Positions 6,542-13,445 of a stretch of 13,445 nt of DNA are shown here, piece by piece; the stretch's first letter is position 1; each line of letters opens with the position of its first letter. The stretch covers positions 1 to 13,445 of the forward strand of contig CALGUT010000716.1 of assembly GCA_937920335.1 (NCBI GenBank), read 5' to 3'. This DNA comes from an uncultured Opitutales bacterium (lineage in GTDB: Bacteria > Verrucomicrobiota > Verrucomicrobiia > Opitutales > UBA2995). Both the position numbers and the translations under genes were made by a program. The notes under the pieces are model-generated. The model saw only the letters and a program-made list of their open reading frames with translations. It made no database searches and was not told where the DNA came from.

Positions 6542-7990
6542 TCAGGTGAAGATTTCGGTAGCCGGAGAACCTTTCCCGTCCTCGGTCACGTAGAACGGGC
6601 GGCCTTCTACAGAGAACTCAGTTTTCGGACTGACCCCCATCGCAGTCATGATCGTTGCGTGTAGGTCAGTGATCGTGACAGGATTTTCAATCGCCACAAG
6701 CGGCCGTTCGTCTGCCGTTCTACCGTAGAGGAAGCCTTTTTTTACACCTCCCCCAAATAGTGCCACGCTGGAGCCGCCAGTGAAATGGCGGTGCAGTCCA
6801 TAATGCTTCCTCTCGGTGATGGTGTCACCTTTGTGAGCGGCCTGATCATTGGCGTTGGAGCCAGGTTTACCTTCGATGAGGGCATCGCGACTGAACTCGG
6901 ATGCCACGATGACCAGCGTGCGATCGAGCAGACCTCTTTCTTCAAGATCAAGAACCAGCTGAGCGATGGGGCGATCAATTTCTCGGTGCATGCGATCGAC
7001 GGTCGAGTGGCCGGCTGCATGAGTATCCCAATGCAAGAACGGAACATACTCAGTCGTCACTTCTACAAATCGCGCGCCGTTCTCCACCAGTCGTCGTGCC
7101 AGTAGACATCCGCGACCGAAGCGGCCGGTATCATAACGTTCACGCGTTTCCTTGGATTCCTCTTCCAGGTCAAAGGCCTCGCGCTCTTTGGAGCTGAGTA
7201 AGCGGTAGGCATTTTCCATGGAACGCATCAGGGATTCCTGCTGGTAGTCACTGGCATATTCACGGTGAGGACTACTATCGACAAGTTTTTGGAAGAGCTG
7301 TTGGCGATTACTGAAACGTTTCCCCGTCATACCCTCTGGCGGACGCACGGACTGAGCCGCTTCCTCCGGAAACGGCAAATTCATCGGGCCATACTCGCTT
7401 CCAAAAAATCCCGCCGTCGTAAAGGCCTTGAGTTCCTCTTTTTCACCGACTCCCTCCAAGCGTTGACCAATGTTGATAAACGGCGGCATCACAGCGTTAC
7501 GAGGGCCAAGCACGCGCGCCACCCAGGCGCCGATATGAGGACACGCCACGGTCTGCGGAGGCACATAACCAGTGTGCCAATGATATTGGTGCCTCGAATG
7601 CAAAATACTGCCCAAGTCGGGTTGAACGGCTGAACGTATCAGGGTTCCCCGATCCATAACACCGGCGATATGTTCGAGTCCCTTGCAGATCTTGATATCA
7701 TCCACCACCGTATCGATCGAAGGAAAGGTACTGAGCACAGAATTGACCGCAATGCCAGGGTGGTAGGGCGCGTAACGCTTCGGGTCGAAAGTCTCCGGGG
7801 CCGCCATGCCCCCAGCCATCCACAAGAGGATACAGGCATCGGCACGGGCCGCTGGGTGTTGCACGTCATTCCCTCTTACCATTTGAGGTGCTCCCGACAT
7901 CCAGGCCGCACTCGAAGCGAGAGCGAGTTTCTTAAGAAAATCGCGACGGGCAATACTTGGGAGAGTGGTCGGATCAATTTCGAAATGCAT
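6542..7990 (-). CDS. DUF1501 family protein, Tat-exported
   Basis: A 482-residue DUF1501 protein, a family distantly related to the alkaline phosphatase/sulfatase fold and very common in Planctomycetota and Verrucomicrobiota. I chose the ATG at 7990 because it places the twin-arginine signal RRDFLKKLALASSAAW at residues 15-30; the open frame reaches back to 8122 and overlaps the previous gene without adding family sequence. LWMAGGMAAPETFDPK lies near the start of the mature protein. FGRGCLLARRLVENGARFVEVT and HWDTHAAGH (320-328) form the family core. TLVIVASEFSR and GLHRHFTGGSSVALFGGG follow. The C-terminus has the typical TDLHATIMTAMG and EGRPFYV segments. Most members carry a GRDHW-type sequence where this one has RKHYGLHRHF. 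It lies 22 bases after the DUF1553 gene and is almost certainly in its operon. No biochemical role is established for the family. Confidence 0.93.
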   Translation of the reverse strand: MHFEIDPTTLPSIARRDFLKKLALASSAAWMSGAPQMVRGNDVQHPAARADACILLWMAGGMAAPETFDPKRYAPYHPGIAVNSVLSTFPSIDTVVDDIKICKGLEHIAGVMDRGTLIRSAVQPDLGSILHSRHQYHWHTGYVPPQTVACPHIGAWVARVLGPRNAVMPPFINIGQRLEGVGEKEELKAFTTAGFFGSEYGPMNLPFPEEAAQSVRPPEGMTGKRFSNRQQLFQKLVDSSPHREYASDYQQESLMRSMENAYRLLSSKEREAFDLEEESKETRERYDTGRFGRGCLLARRLVENGARFVEVTTEYVPFLHWDTHAAGHSTVDRMHREIDRPIAQLVLDLEERGLLDRTLVIVASEFSRDALIEGKPGSNANDQAAHKGDTITERKHYGLHRHFTGGSSVALFGGGVKKGFLYGRTADERPLVAIENPVTITDLHATIMTAMGVSPKTEFSVEGRPFYVTEDGKGSPATEIFT

Positions 7991-8012
7991 GGCTTGGTTG
8001 GCTGTGAGGGAT

Positions 8013-10439
8013 TTATCGGATGATAAAGAATTCGGGTGTGACGACAAGCGCCCAGAGCAAATCGGTAACCGCCTCGACATCTGGCTTACGCCCCAGATTT
8101 TTGGAAAGGAGTCGCTTTTCACTCCTCGTTGGTAAGCGGGTCATTAGGGTCAGGTAGATTTCGTCAACCAGGGCTTTAGGGTCTGACTCTGTGCTTTGAA
8201 TTAACCGACTGGCTCCCAAACGCAGGTGTTCGATAAGCTGAGAGTTGGTGGATAAATTAACGGCCTCCAAGGTCGTGAGCTCATTCGGACGGGAGGTGAC
8301 GATTTGGTCCCGATTAGGGCGACCAAGCGCCCGCATCAGATTGTCGGTCTTGACCAGCGATGCCCGCACTGGGTATTCGCTACCAACCAATGCCTGTGCC
8401 AAGGAGGTACCGGTTTTAGCGCTGGTTTCCTTCTCCCAACTGGTGTCTTCCACCACCCGTGCGGTATCCCACGTAATGGATTCCACTTCCCAGTCATCCG
8501 GACCAGTTCCCTCCGGCATAGACTGACTGGACTGCCATTGATCGTCGGTTACGATGACTTCATGAGAGCCATCTTGATAGTCGATTCGTACCGCGCAAAA
8601 AACCCCGGCCGCGTTGGGTTGAGAACCACGGTTTTCCGCACTGATCAGGATTTCGTTTTCCCCTATCACGAGTCGAGACGTGATGGCTCCAGTCTTAAGA
8701 TCCTTCCAACCACTACCGTTGAAAATCGGCTCACCATTAAGATACAGTTCGAAGGCATTGTCGGCAGCAGCAATGATACCCGCAAAACGAACCGGCTTTC
8801 CAGGCATGAATACTCGTCGCACCAATACGTTTTCTCCATGTGGGGGCAGCCCGTCGTCCAGCGAAGCCCCCCATATCCATGAACTGGATACCGCGAACTC
8901 TTCAGCCAAGTCGGTCGGAATTTCGTCGCGTTCGATAGGAGCGTCCATGGAAGCCGGCGCCCTATCACTTATCTGCCAGATAGCATCTGCGAATTGCTCT
9001 GCCGTGAAGCGCTTAGCGACCGGTCCCCGATAAACGTAGGGATCCTTGTCCGAACCGGATGCCGTGCTTACGGCCCGGCTTTGATAAGCCTGAGAGGTAG
9101 TGATCAGACGCAGGGTTCGCTTGATATCAAAACCGTTTTGTTGAAAATCCGTAGCCAGCCAATCCAGAAGATCAGTATTCCACGGCTCGGTTCCCATCGC
9201 GTCCAACGGGTGAACAATCCCACGTCCCATCAATTGACCCCAAAGCCGATTAATAAGGGTCCGTGGAACTCGTCCGTTTTCAGGATGGGTAAATAGGTCA
9301 GCCAGTTGGGTGAGACGCTCCCGCTTTGGTGCTGCCGGATCGACCTGGCCGATTTCAGGAAAAAGCCAAGCAGCTTGAGCCATCACCCCGGTCGGTAGGT
9401 CGCACCGATAGAGTTCCATCGGTTCCTCGGAAAAGATCGCAGCCAGACCATAAGCTTCTTCCAGAGTCCAGCGATCAACAAAGCTGTCATGGCAGGAAGC
9501 ACACTTCATATTGATTCCCAGAAGGGACTGCGAAATATTTTGCGAAAATTGAATGGGCAGGCTCTGACCCGCGCTAACTTCTCCGCGCCATTTGATCCCA
9601 TTAATAAACCCGGCGCTCTCCTCATTGGGAGGTGCTATGAGTTGCCGCACCATTACGTCGAAGGGTCTATTCTCTTTCAGGGCGTCGTAGAGCCAACTGC
9701 TGATTTGAGTTCGCCCTCCAGTGATGAATCCGGTGCCGTCATAGTCATTGCGCAGCAAGTCATTCCAAAAGGTGAGCCAGTGCTCGGTGTAGTCGATATT
9801 TCTTGCCAGAATTTCATCAATCAGATGATCCCGTTTTTCGGTAGACCGATCCGATAGAAAGGCTCGTGTTTCGTGAGGTGTGGGCAGCAACCCGACCAAG
9901 TCCAGCGAAACCCGGCGCAGGAATTGGGCGTCCGTTATCGGTTCCGGGCGTGTATACTGGCGGTCCGCCAGATAGGTATCGATCCATCGATCAACCGGAT
10001 GGTCACGACCGGCCACCGCTTCAGGTAGGTCAGGATTGCGTGGCCGCAGAGATGGCTCATAAGCCGGCTCTCCAAAGGTAAAGCCGGGCTCCCAATCCAT
10101 ACCCTGGTTAACCCATCGTTTCAACAAAGCCACTTCGGCATCTGGAAGCGGAGGATTATCCTCTTGTGGCATCCTGAATTCCGGATCGGGATCCTCAATC
10201 AATTCGAGAAAATAAGACTCCATCGCATTACCCGGTATGGCCGCTTCTCCCTCTAAAAATAAACGACGAGTGTTGATGGAGAAACCGCCCTTTGCTTCGT
10301 CCCCACCATGGCATTCGATGCAGTGTTGCTTTAAAATGGGAACAATCTGATGGGCGAAATCCACCGTTTCCTCGTCAACGCCATACAATGTATTACCAAG
10401 TCCGATAATGAGAAAGACAGGTAGCAAATTATGTCTCAT
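8013..10439 (-). CDS. Planctomycete-type cytochrome c (PSCyt1) / DUF1549 / DUF1553 protein
   Basis: An 808-residue exported protein. The ATG at 10439 gives a signal peptide (RHNLLPVFLIIGLGNTLYG); the frame extends only to a GTG at 10460. Domains in order: a PSCyt1 haem-type domain with C40-I-E-C-H44 and the downstream MPQEDNPPL segment; DUF1549 at about 140-340 with WIDTYLADRQ and FLRRVSLDLVGLLPTP; a second C313-A-S-C-H317 inside the DUF1549 end; and DUF1553 from about 378 (FTHPENGRVPRTLINRLWG). At about 513-663 a beta-rich module (VRRVFMPGKPVRFAGII, then FELYLNGEPIFNGSGW) splits DUF1553. It resembles a galactose-binding-like fold and may bind sugars. DUF1553 resumes at LVKTDNLMRALGRPNRDQIV and ends with LLWALVVTPEFF. 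The protein is probably periplasmic and paired with the DUF1501 protein downstream. Its function in these phyla is not established. Confidence 0.93.
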   Translation of the reverse strand: MRHNLLPVFLIIGLGNTLYGVDEETVDFAHQIVPILKQHCIECHGGDEAKGGFSINTRRLFLEGEAAIPGNAMESYFLELIEDPDPEFRMPQEDNPPLPDAEVALLKRWVNQGMDWEPGFTFGEPAYEPSLRPRNPDLPEAVAGRDHPVDRWIDTYLADRQYTRPEPITDAQFLRRVSLDLVGLLPTPHETRAFLSDRSTEKRDHLIDEILARNIDYTEHWLTFWNDLLRNDYDGTGFITGGRTQISSWLYDALKENRPFDVMVRQLIAPPNEESAGFINGIKWRGEVSAGQSLPIQFSQNISQSLLGINMKCASCHDSFVDRWTLEEAYGLAAIFSEEPMELYRCDLPTGVMAQAAWLFPEIGQVDPAAPKRERLTQLADLFTHPENGRVPRTLINRLWGQLMGRGIVHPLDAMGTEPWNTDLLDWLATDFQQNGFDIKRTLRLITTSQAYQSRAVSTASGSDKDPYVYRGPVAKRFTAEQFADAIWQISDRAPASMDAPIERDEIPTDLAEEFAVSSSWIWGASLDDGLPPHGENVLVRRVFMPGKPVRFAGIIAAADNAFELYLNGEPIFNGSGWKDLKTGAITSRLVIGENEILISAENRGSQPNAAGVFCAVRIDYQDGSHEVIVTDDQWQSSQSMPEGTGPDDWEVESITWDTARVVEDTSWEKETSAKTGTSLAQALVGSEYPVRASLVKTDNLMRALGRPNRDQIVTSRPNELTTLEAVNLSTNSQLIEHLRLGASRLIQSTESDPKALVDEIYLTLMTRLPTRSEKRLLSKNLGRKPDVEAVTDLLWALVVTPEFFIIR

Positions 10440-10485
10440 GTTTGGGTAAGTTTCGATCACCGATAGTAGACGTCCACGTTATGAG

Positions 10486-10590
10486 CTATTGTCGCGGTTT
10501 ATCACGCACTTTTTTAAGCAGCGGATCGACGTTCCGGTTCGTAAGTTCAGCAAGGTCCGTCTTCAGATCAAACAAATAGCGTTCACTAAA
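10486..10590 (-). pseudogene. C-terminal remnant of a sulfatase
   Basis: On the minus strand the codons from 10590 to the TAG at 10486-10488 read FSERYLFDLKTDLAELTN and then RNVDPLLKKVRDKPRQ. L-F-D-L-x-x-D-x-x-E-x-x-N is the conserved C-terminal motif of S1 sulfatases; compare ELFDLSKDVGEAND in the intact gene at 2745-4130. The codon just upstream (10591-10593) is a stop, and no catalytic sequence follows in any frame. This is therefore a decayed tail rather than a gene. It lies just upstream of the DUF1553/DUF1501 pair, in the same orientation. Chance similarity of a 34-codon stretch cannot be excluded. Confidence 0.5.
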
Positions 10591-10856
10591 TTAATTTCTA
10601 CCACAGTCGGGGAACCTGCCAAAAGCGACTATTCAGCCACCCGCAAGGAATAGTCTTACGTCATATCGAACAAATTGACATAGTCCAGAAAGCGTCATCA
10701 GTTCCTGAGCACAGTCTTCCGAAAATACCCCCCCCTGCCGCCAAACCATTGACTTTTAGAACATTTATCCGTTTCGAGTAAGCATGAATGCTGTATTCGC
10801 TTCTTCACTTCTACCCCACCCGTGCGACCGCATAGCCCAGAAGCAATTTTCTATCA
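10591..10856. other. Gene-poor intergenic stretch
   Basis: No convincing gene was found in either strand. It holds an 8-bp perfect inverted repeat, GACTATTC (10627-10634) and GAATAGTC (10648-10655) with a 13-base loop, and a run of eight C bases at 10728-10735. TTGACA at 10675-10680 and TTGACT at 10749-10754 look like -35 boxes, but neither has a good -10 box at 16-18 bases. The promoter of the downstream phosphodiesterase gene must lie here but cannot be placed. Confidence 0.6.
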
Positions 10857-12707
10857 GTGAATAAATCTAAAGAGACCCAAACCTTCTCTAGCCGTAAAAC
10901 GCTACGTGAGGGATTACCTCAGTTTGTGGGTTTCGAGGTCCTATTTCGTCTGCTCGGAGCCATTCTGTTTACCCCACTGGTCGCCTGGTTAACTACCCGC
11001 CTGATCAAACTGTCTGGTAACGGCGCTATCAGCAACTACGACATCGCTAATTTCCTACTATCGGTCAACGGGCAGCTCTATCTCGCCACCGTCATTAGCC
11101 TCGCCTTTGCGCTGCTGTTCTTCGAATTCGGCGGACTCATCGCTCTCGCTCTGGCCATCCATCGTGGGGCCAATATAAACCTACCCCGACTTCTTCGCTT
11201 CCTGGTGGTATCGCTACCCAAGCTCTGGCGCCTCTCGATCCGCCAGTTCTTCGTCTACTTACTCATAGCCATTCCCTGTTTGGCGATTACAGGTCTCGCC
11301 TATCTGAAGTTTCTCACCGAAAGCGACATCAACTACTACCTCATAGCCAAGCCACCCGCCTATTGGATAACTGTTGCCATCGCCGGGGGCTCCGCACTCG
11401 CCTTCATCGTTGTCGCCGGCCGTCGCTTTATCGATTGGATCTTTTCGATACCCCTTGTGCTATTGACCGATGCCAGCCCGGCACAAGCGCTTAAAGCGAG
11501 TACCGCAATCGCTCGTCCGCACAGGAAGGAACTCATGATGATGCTTCTTCGCTGGGCACTTATCACAATGCTCCTGTTTCTCGCGCTTTCGATCATCATC
11601 TTCGCGCTGGAATGGACCCTACTCGGCCTGGCCGGAAAGCGAGTTAGCCTGGTGATATCGATGACCGCCATCCTCGCCGTCGTTCAAGTTATCAGCGCCG
11701 GTGTAGTCGGCCTATTGGTTTACTCGTTGCTCGCCTGTAAAATCTCAAAATGCTTCATGGAATGGGGGCCTGAAGTCACGCTCCCCGTGGCCCTGACCGA
11801 AGGAGAAAGCAACCTGATCAACAAGGTTACCGCTTTGCTCCGTATTGGCTGGATTGTCGCCGTGATCTTTGCCGCGCTTTCCGGTTACGCCGCGATGAAG
11901 ATTCTGGAAACAAACCGACTCCCCGAGAACGTCGGCATCACTGCCCACCGCGGCAGCTCGATCACCGCACCCGAGAACACCATGGCCGCCATTCTGCTCG
12001 CGGCCGAAGAAGGGGCCGAATACGTAGAAATCGACGTTCAGGAAACGAGCGACGGCACCGTTGTCCTCGTCCACGACAAGGACCTGCTACGTGTCTTTGG
12101 CATCAGAAAAGGCATTTGGGAAGTGAGCTTCGACGAGCTTAAGGATCTCGACAGTGGCGGCTGGTTCTCGCCCGATTACAGCGACCAGCGACTGGCCACG
12201 CTTGATCAAGTAATCAAGGCCGTAAAGGGTAAGACAAAGCTCAACATCGAACTCAAGTTCAATGGCCACCAAAAGCAGCTTGCCAAAGAAGTTGTCCGCA
12301 TCGTTAGAGAGAACGCGTTCACCGAAGACTGCATCCTTACCTCACTTGACTACGCCGGTCTTCAACGCGCCCGCGCAGCCGGCCCCGAGCTCCGCACCGG
12401 AATCATCGTCACTTCAGCCATCGGCAACGTCACCAAACTCGGAGGCGAACTCATCAGTGTCAGCGCCGGATCGGTCACCCGAGATCTCATCGACCGCGCG
12501 AAGCTCGCCAATCTGGAAGTCCACGTGTGGACCGTCAACAACGTCCAGCAGATGAATAAAATGATCGGCATGGGCGTCAACCAGATCATCACTGACGACC
12601 CCAAACTCCTCGGCGAAGTTATCGCTCACCGCGCCACCCTTTCTCCCGCCGAGCTCAACCTCCTCCGCCTTGCCGATATCGCCGAGAATCGCTTCGCCAT
12701 CAAATGA
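10857..12707 (+). CDS. Membrane-fused glycerophosphodiester phosphodiesterase
   Basis: A 616-residue protein joining a membrane domain (about residues 22-350, roughly eight hydrophobic helices, of the GDPD membrane-domain type) to a C-terminal GDPD TIM barrel (about 358-590). Catalytic and metal residues are in AHRGSSITAPENT (363-375; H364, R365, E373), EIDVQETSDG (391-400; E391, D393), VHDKDL (405-410; H406) and NIELKF (463-468; E465). HVWTVNN (556-562) and GVNQIITDDP (573-582) close the barrel. It would hydrolyse glycerophosphodiesters to glycerol-3-phosphate and an alcohol, at the membrane face. The start is GTG at 10857, with only a weak AGAAG about 13 bases upstream; the next in-frame ATGs lie deep inside the membrane domain, so GTG is preferred. 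It is transcribed alone and divergently from the DUF1553 operon. The family assignment is secure; exact substrate and sidedness are inferred. Confidence 0.94.
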   Translation: MNKSKETQTFSSRKTLREGLPQFVGFEVLFRLLGAILFTPLVAWLTTRLIKLSGNGAISNYDIANFLLSVNGQLYLATVISLAFALLFFEFGGLIALALAIHRGANINLPRLLRFLVVSLPKLWRLSIRQFFVYLLIAIPCLAITGLAYLKFLTESDINYYLIAKPPAYWITVAIAGGSALAFIVVAGRRFIDWIFSIPLVLLTDASPAQALKASTAIARPHRKELMMMLLRWALITMLLFLALSIIIFALEWTLLGLAGKRVSLVISMTAILAVVQVISAGVVGLLVYSLLACKISKCFMEWGPEVTLPVALTEGESNLINKVTALLRIGWIVAVIFAALSGYAAMKILETNRLPENVGITAHRGSSITAPENTMAAILLAAEEGAEYVEIDVQETSDGTVVLVHDKDLLRVFGIRKGIWEVSFDELKDLDSGGWFSPDYSDQRLATLDQVIKAVKGKTKLNIELKFNGHQKQLAKEVVRIVRENAFTEDCILTSLDYAGLQRARAAGPELRTGIIVTSAIGNVTKLGGELISVSAGSVTRDLIDRAKLANLEVHVWTVNNVQQMNKMIGMGVNQIITDDPKLLGEVIAHRATLSPAELNLLRLADIAENRFAIK

Positions 12708-12878
12708 CAAAGCTACAAACGGAATCTGCTAATCGAACCCGTGGGGTTTCATTCCCCAAATGATATTCCATAAGCCCCCCTTGCTCCAACACGAAACCGG
12801 TTAAATCAAGAGGGTATAGACAGAGCCTATCCTAAACAGTTACAGTATCACGATTCCCGATACTATTATTCGTCGGAA

Positions 12879-13223
12879 TTAGTTAGCTCTCATGTAAAAA
12901 ACAACCAAGCTGGTATTCAAAAGGAAATAAATAATTGCAGGGAAAGCCCTCAGCAAACCGTCCCCAATTCTGAACCGCACTATCAGCGCCAGTAACATCT
13001 GCAGAGCCAACCCTCCAGATGCTAGTACCCCCATCCAAGGTACCCACAACCCCAGAAGCAAACCGGCAACGGCAAACAACTGAGAAATGCCGACGAGTAA
13101 TCGATAACGCGCAATTCCATAGCGTTCGAATTCGGCAAGCATGCCTGAGGTAACCAGGCAACTAATCGCATAGCATAAAAACGATACGGCAGAAAACAGA
13201 GTCAAAATACTAAATACGGTCAT
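12879..13223 (-). CDS. DoxX-like small membrane protein
   Basis: A 114-residue protein with four predicted membrane helices at about 3-25, 42-61, 63-83 and 93-111. The segment FERYGIARYRLLVGISQLFA, followed by GLLLGLWVPWMGVLASGGLALQMLLAL, matches the pattern of small DoxX-like inner-membrane proteins, whose role is mostly unknown. The ATG at 13223 is the only sensible start and gives the usual length, but no Shine-Dalgarno precedes it. It is separated from the upstream fasciclin gene by a strong terminator, so it should have its own promoter within about 35 bases; I could not place one. Confidence 0.8.
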   Translation of the reverse strand: MTVFSILTLFSAVSFLCYAISCLVTSGMLAEFERYGIARYRLLVGISQLFAVAGLLLGLWVPWMGVLASGGLALQMLLALIVRFRIGDGLLRAFPAIIYFLLNTSLVVFYMRAN

Positions 13224-13258
13224 AGGGTGGAAAACGAAAGTCCGCTACATCTAAGCAT

Positions 13259-13289
13259 AAAAAAGGGCCGGGCTCTCGACCCGACCCTT
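13259..13289 (-). terminator. Rho-independent terminator of the fasciclin gene
   Basis: Read on the minus strand, AAGGGTCGGGT, loop CGAGA, GCCCGGCCCTT forms an 11-pair GC-rich stem (two of the pairs G-U wobbles) followed by six T bases including the end of the stem. It begins 22 bases after the fasciclin stop codon and lies upstream of the DoxX-like gene, so it isolates the two. Confidence 0.9.
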
Positions 13290-13311
13290 CATGATAGGAT
13301 TGAACCTGAAA

Positions 13312-13445
13312 TTAAGAATTCGGCAGTATCACTGAGTCGATTACATGGATCACTCCGTTGCTGGCCATGATGTCTGTTTTGATCACTTGCGCGTCATCAA
13401 CATAGACTTTTCCATAGTTGGTCTTCACGGTAAACGACTGTCCAT
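13312..13445 (-). CDS. Fasciclin-domain protein, C-terminal end only
   Basis: Partial gene running off the right edge of the window; 44 complete codons are visible before the TAA at 13312-13314. The minus-strand reading GQSFTVKTNYGKVYVDDAQV, then IKTDIMASNGVIHVIDSVILPNS, is the conserved end of a fasciclin (FAS1) domain, with the H2-type segment NGVIHVIDSVLLP. Such proteins are usually secreted or surface adhesins of about 160-200 residues in bacteria. The N-terminus and any signal peptide are outside the window. The terminator downstream supports this as the gene's true end. Confidence 0.9.
   Translation of the reverse strand, partial: GQSFTVKTNYGKVYVDDAQVIKTDIMASNGVIHVIDSVILPNS

Noticed and set aside
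6526..6548. Inverted repeat CACCTGA / TCAGGTG across the DUF1501 stop codon
   Set aside because: The 7-bp stem lacks a T-tract on either strand, so it is not a convincing terminator; it may be chance.
6785..7105. Plus-strand open frame of about 106 codons inside the DUF1501 gene
   Set aside because: It is a shadow of a well-supported conserved gene and shows no domain features of its own.
10495..10653. Plus-strand open stretch through the sulfatase remnant region, ending in TAG
   Set aside because: It has no start codon with a ribosome site and no recognisable protein similarity; the minus-strand sulfatase motif explains part of the same DNA better.
10627..10655. 8-bp inverted repeat GACTATTC / GAATAGTC
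   Set aside because: The 13-base loop and the lack of a following T-run make terminator function doubtful, and no regulator or gene start is close enough to argue for an operator.
12742..12758. Hairpin TGGGG / CCCCA after the phosphodiesterase gene
   Set aside because: It is in the right place for a terminator, but the stem is only 5 bp and no T-tract follows.
12844..12864. Hairpin AGTATC / GATACT downstream of the DoxX-like gene
   Set aside because: A 6-bp AT-rich stem with a 9-base loop and no T-run on the minus strand is too weak to call.

Overview
The window looks like a moderate-GC chromosomal segment from a bacterium of the PVC group, most likely a marine Verrucomicrobiota (Opitutae-like), with a planctomycete as the alternative. 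The inference rests on gene content: two secreted formylglycine sulfatases, a paired cytochrome-c-like/DUF1549/DUF1553 protein and Tat-exported DUF1501 protein, an ECF sigma factor fused to a large membrane domain, and a fasciclin-domain gene. Shine-Dalgarno sequences are mostly weak or absent. No rRNA, tRNA, CRISPR array or intact transposase gene is visible.

Layout. 1-2609 (+): a three-gene cluster of a heparan-N-sulfatase-like (S1_8-type) sulfatase, a KdgF-like cupin and a TPMT-type methyltransferase. 2745-5862 (-): an ECF sigma factor with a multi-pass membrane C-terminus, followed on the same strand by a second, divergent sulfatase. 5863-6062: divergent intergenic region holding a 71-bp inverted-repeat element. 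6063-6479 (+): a small secreted protein that looks like the broken front end of a CIA30-like domain. 6542-10439 (-): PSCyt1/DUF1549/DUF1553 gene and DUF1501 gene, an apparent operon. 10440-10856: gene-poor, with a short C-terminal sulfatase remnant on the minus strand. 10857-12707 (+): membrane-fused glycerophosphodiester phosphodiesterase. 12879-13223 (-): DoxX-like membrane protein. 13259-13289: strong minus-strand terminator. 13312-13445 (-): C-terminal end of a fasciclin-domain protein that continues beyond the window.

How the genes may work together. The left half fits breakdown of sulfated polysaccharide. Exported sulfatases would remove sulfate, and a KdgF-like cupin would linearise the unsaturated uronates released by lyases encoded elsewhere. 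The membrane-tethered sigma factor directly upstream of the second sulfatase could couple an envelope signal to sulfatase expression. The DUF1553/DUF1501 pair is common beside sulfatases in these phyla but has no established biochemical function. The sulfatase remnant upstream of it suggests that a third sulfatase once stood there. The least ordinary object is the C-terminal half of the sigma factor, which contains nine consecutive five-residue repeats each ending in glycine.
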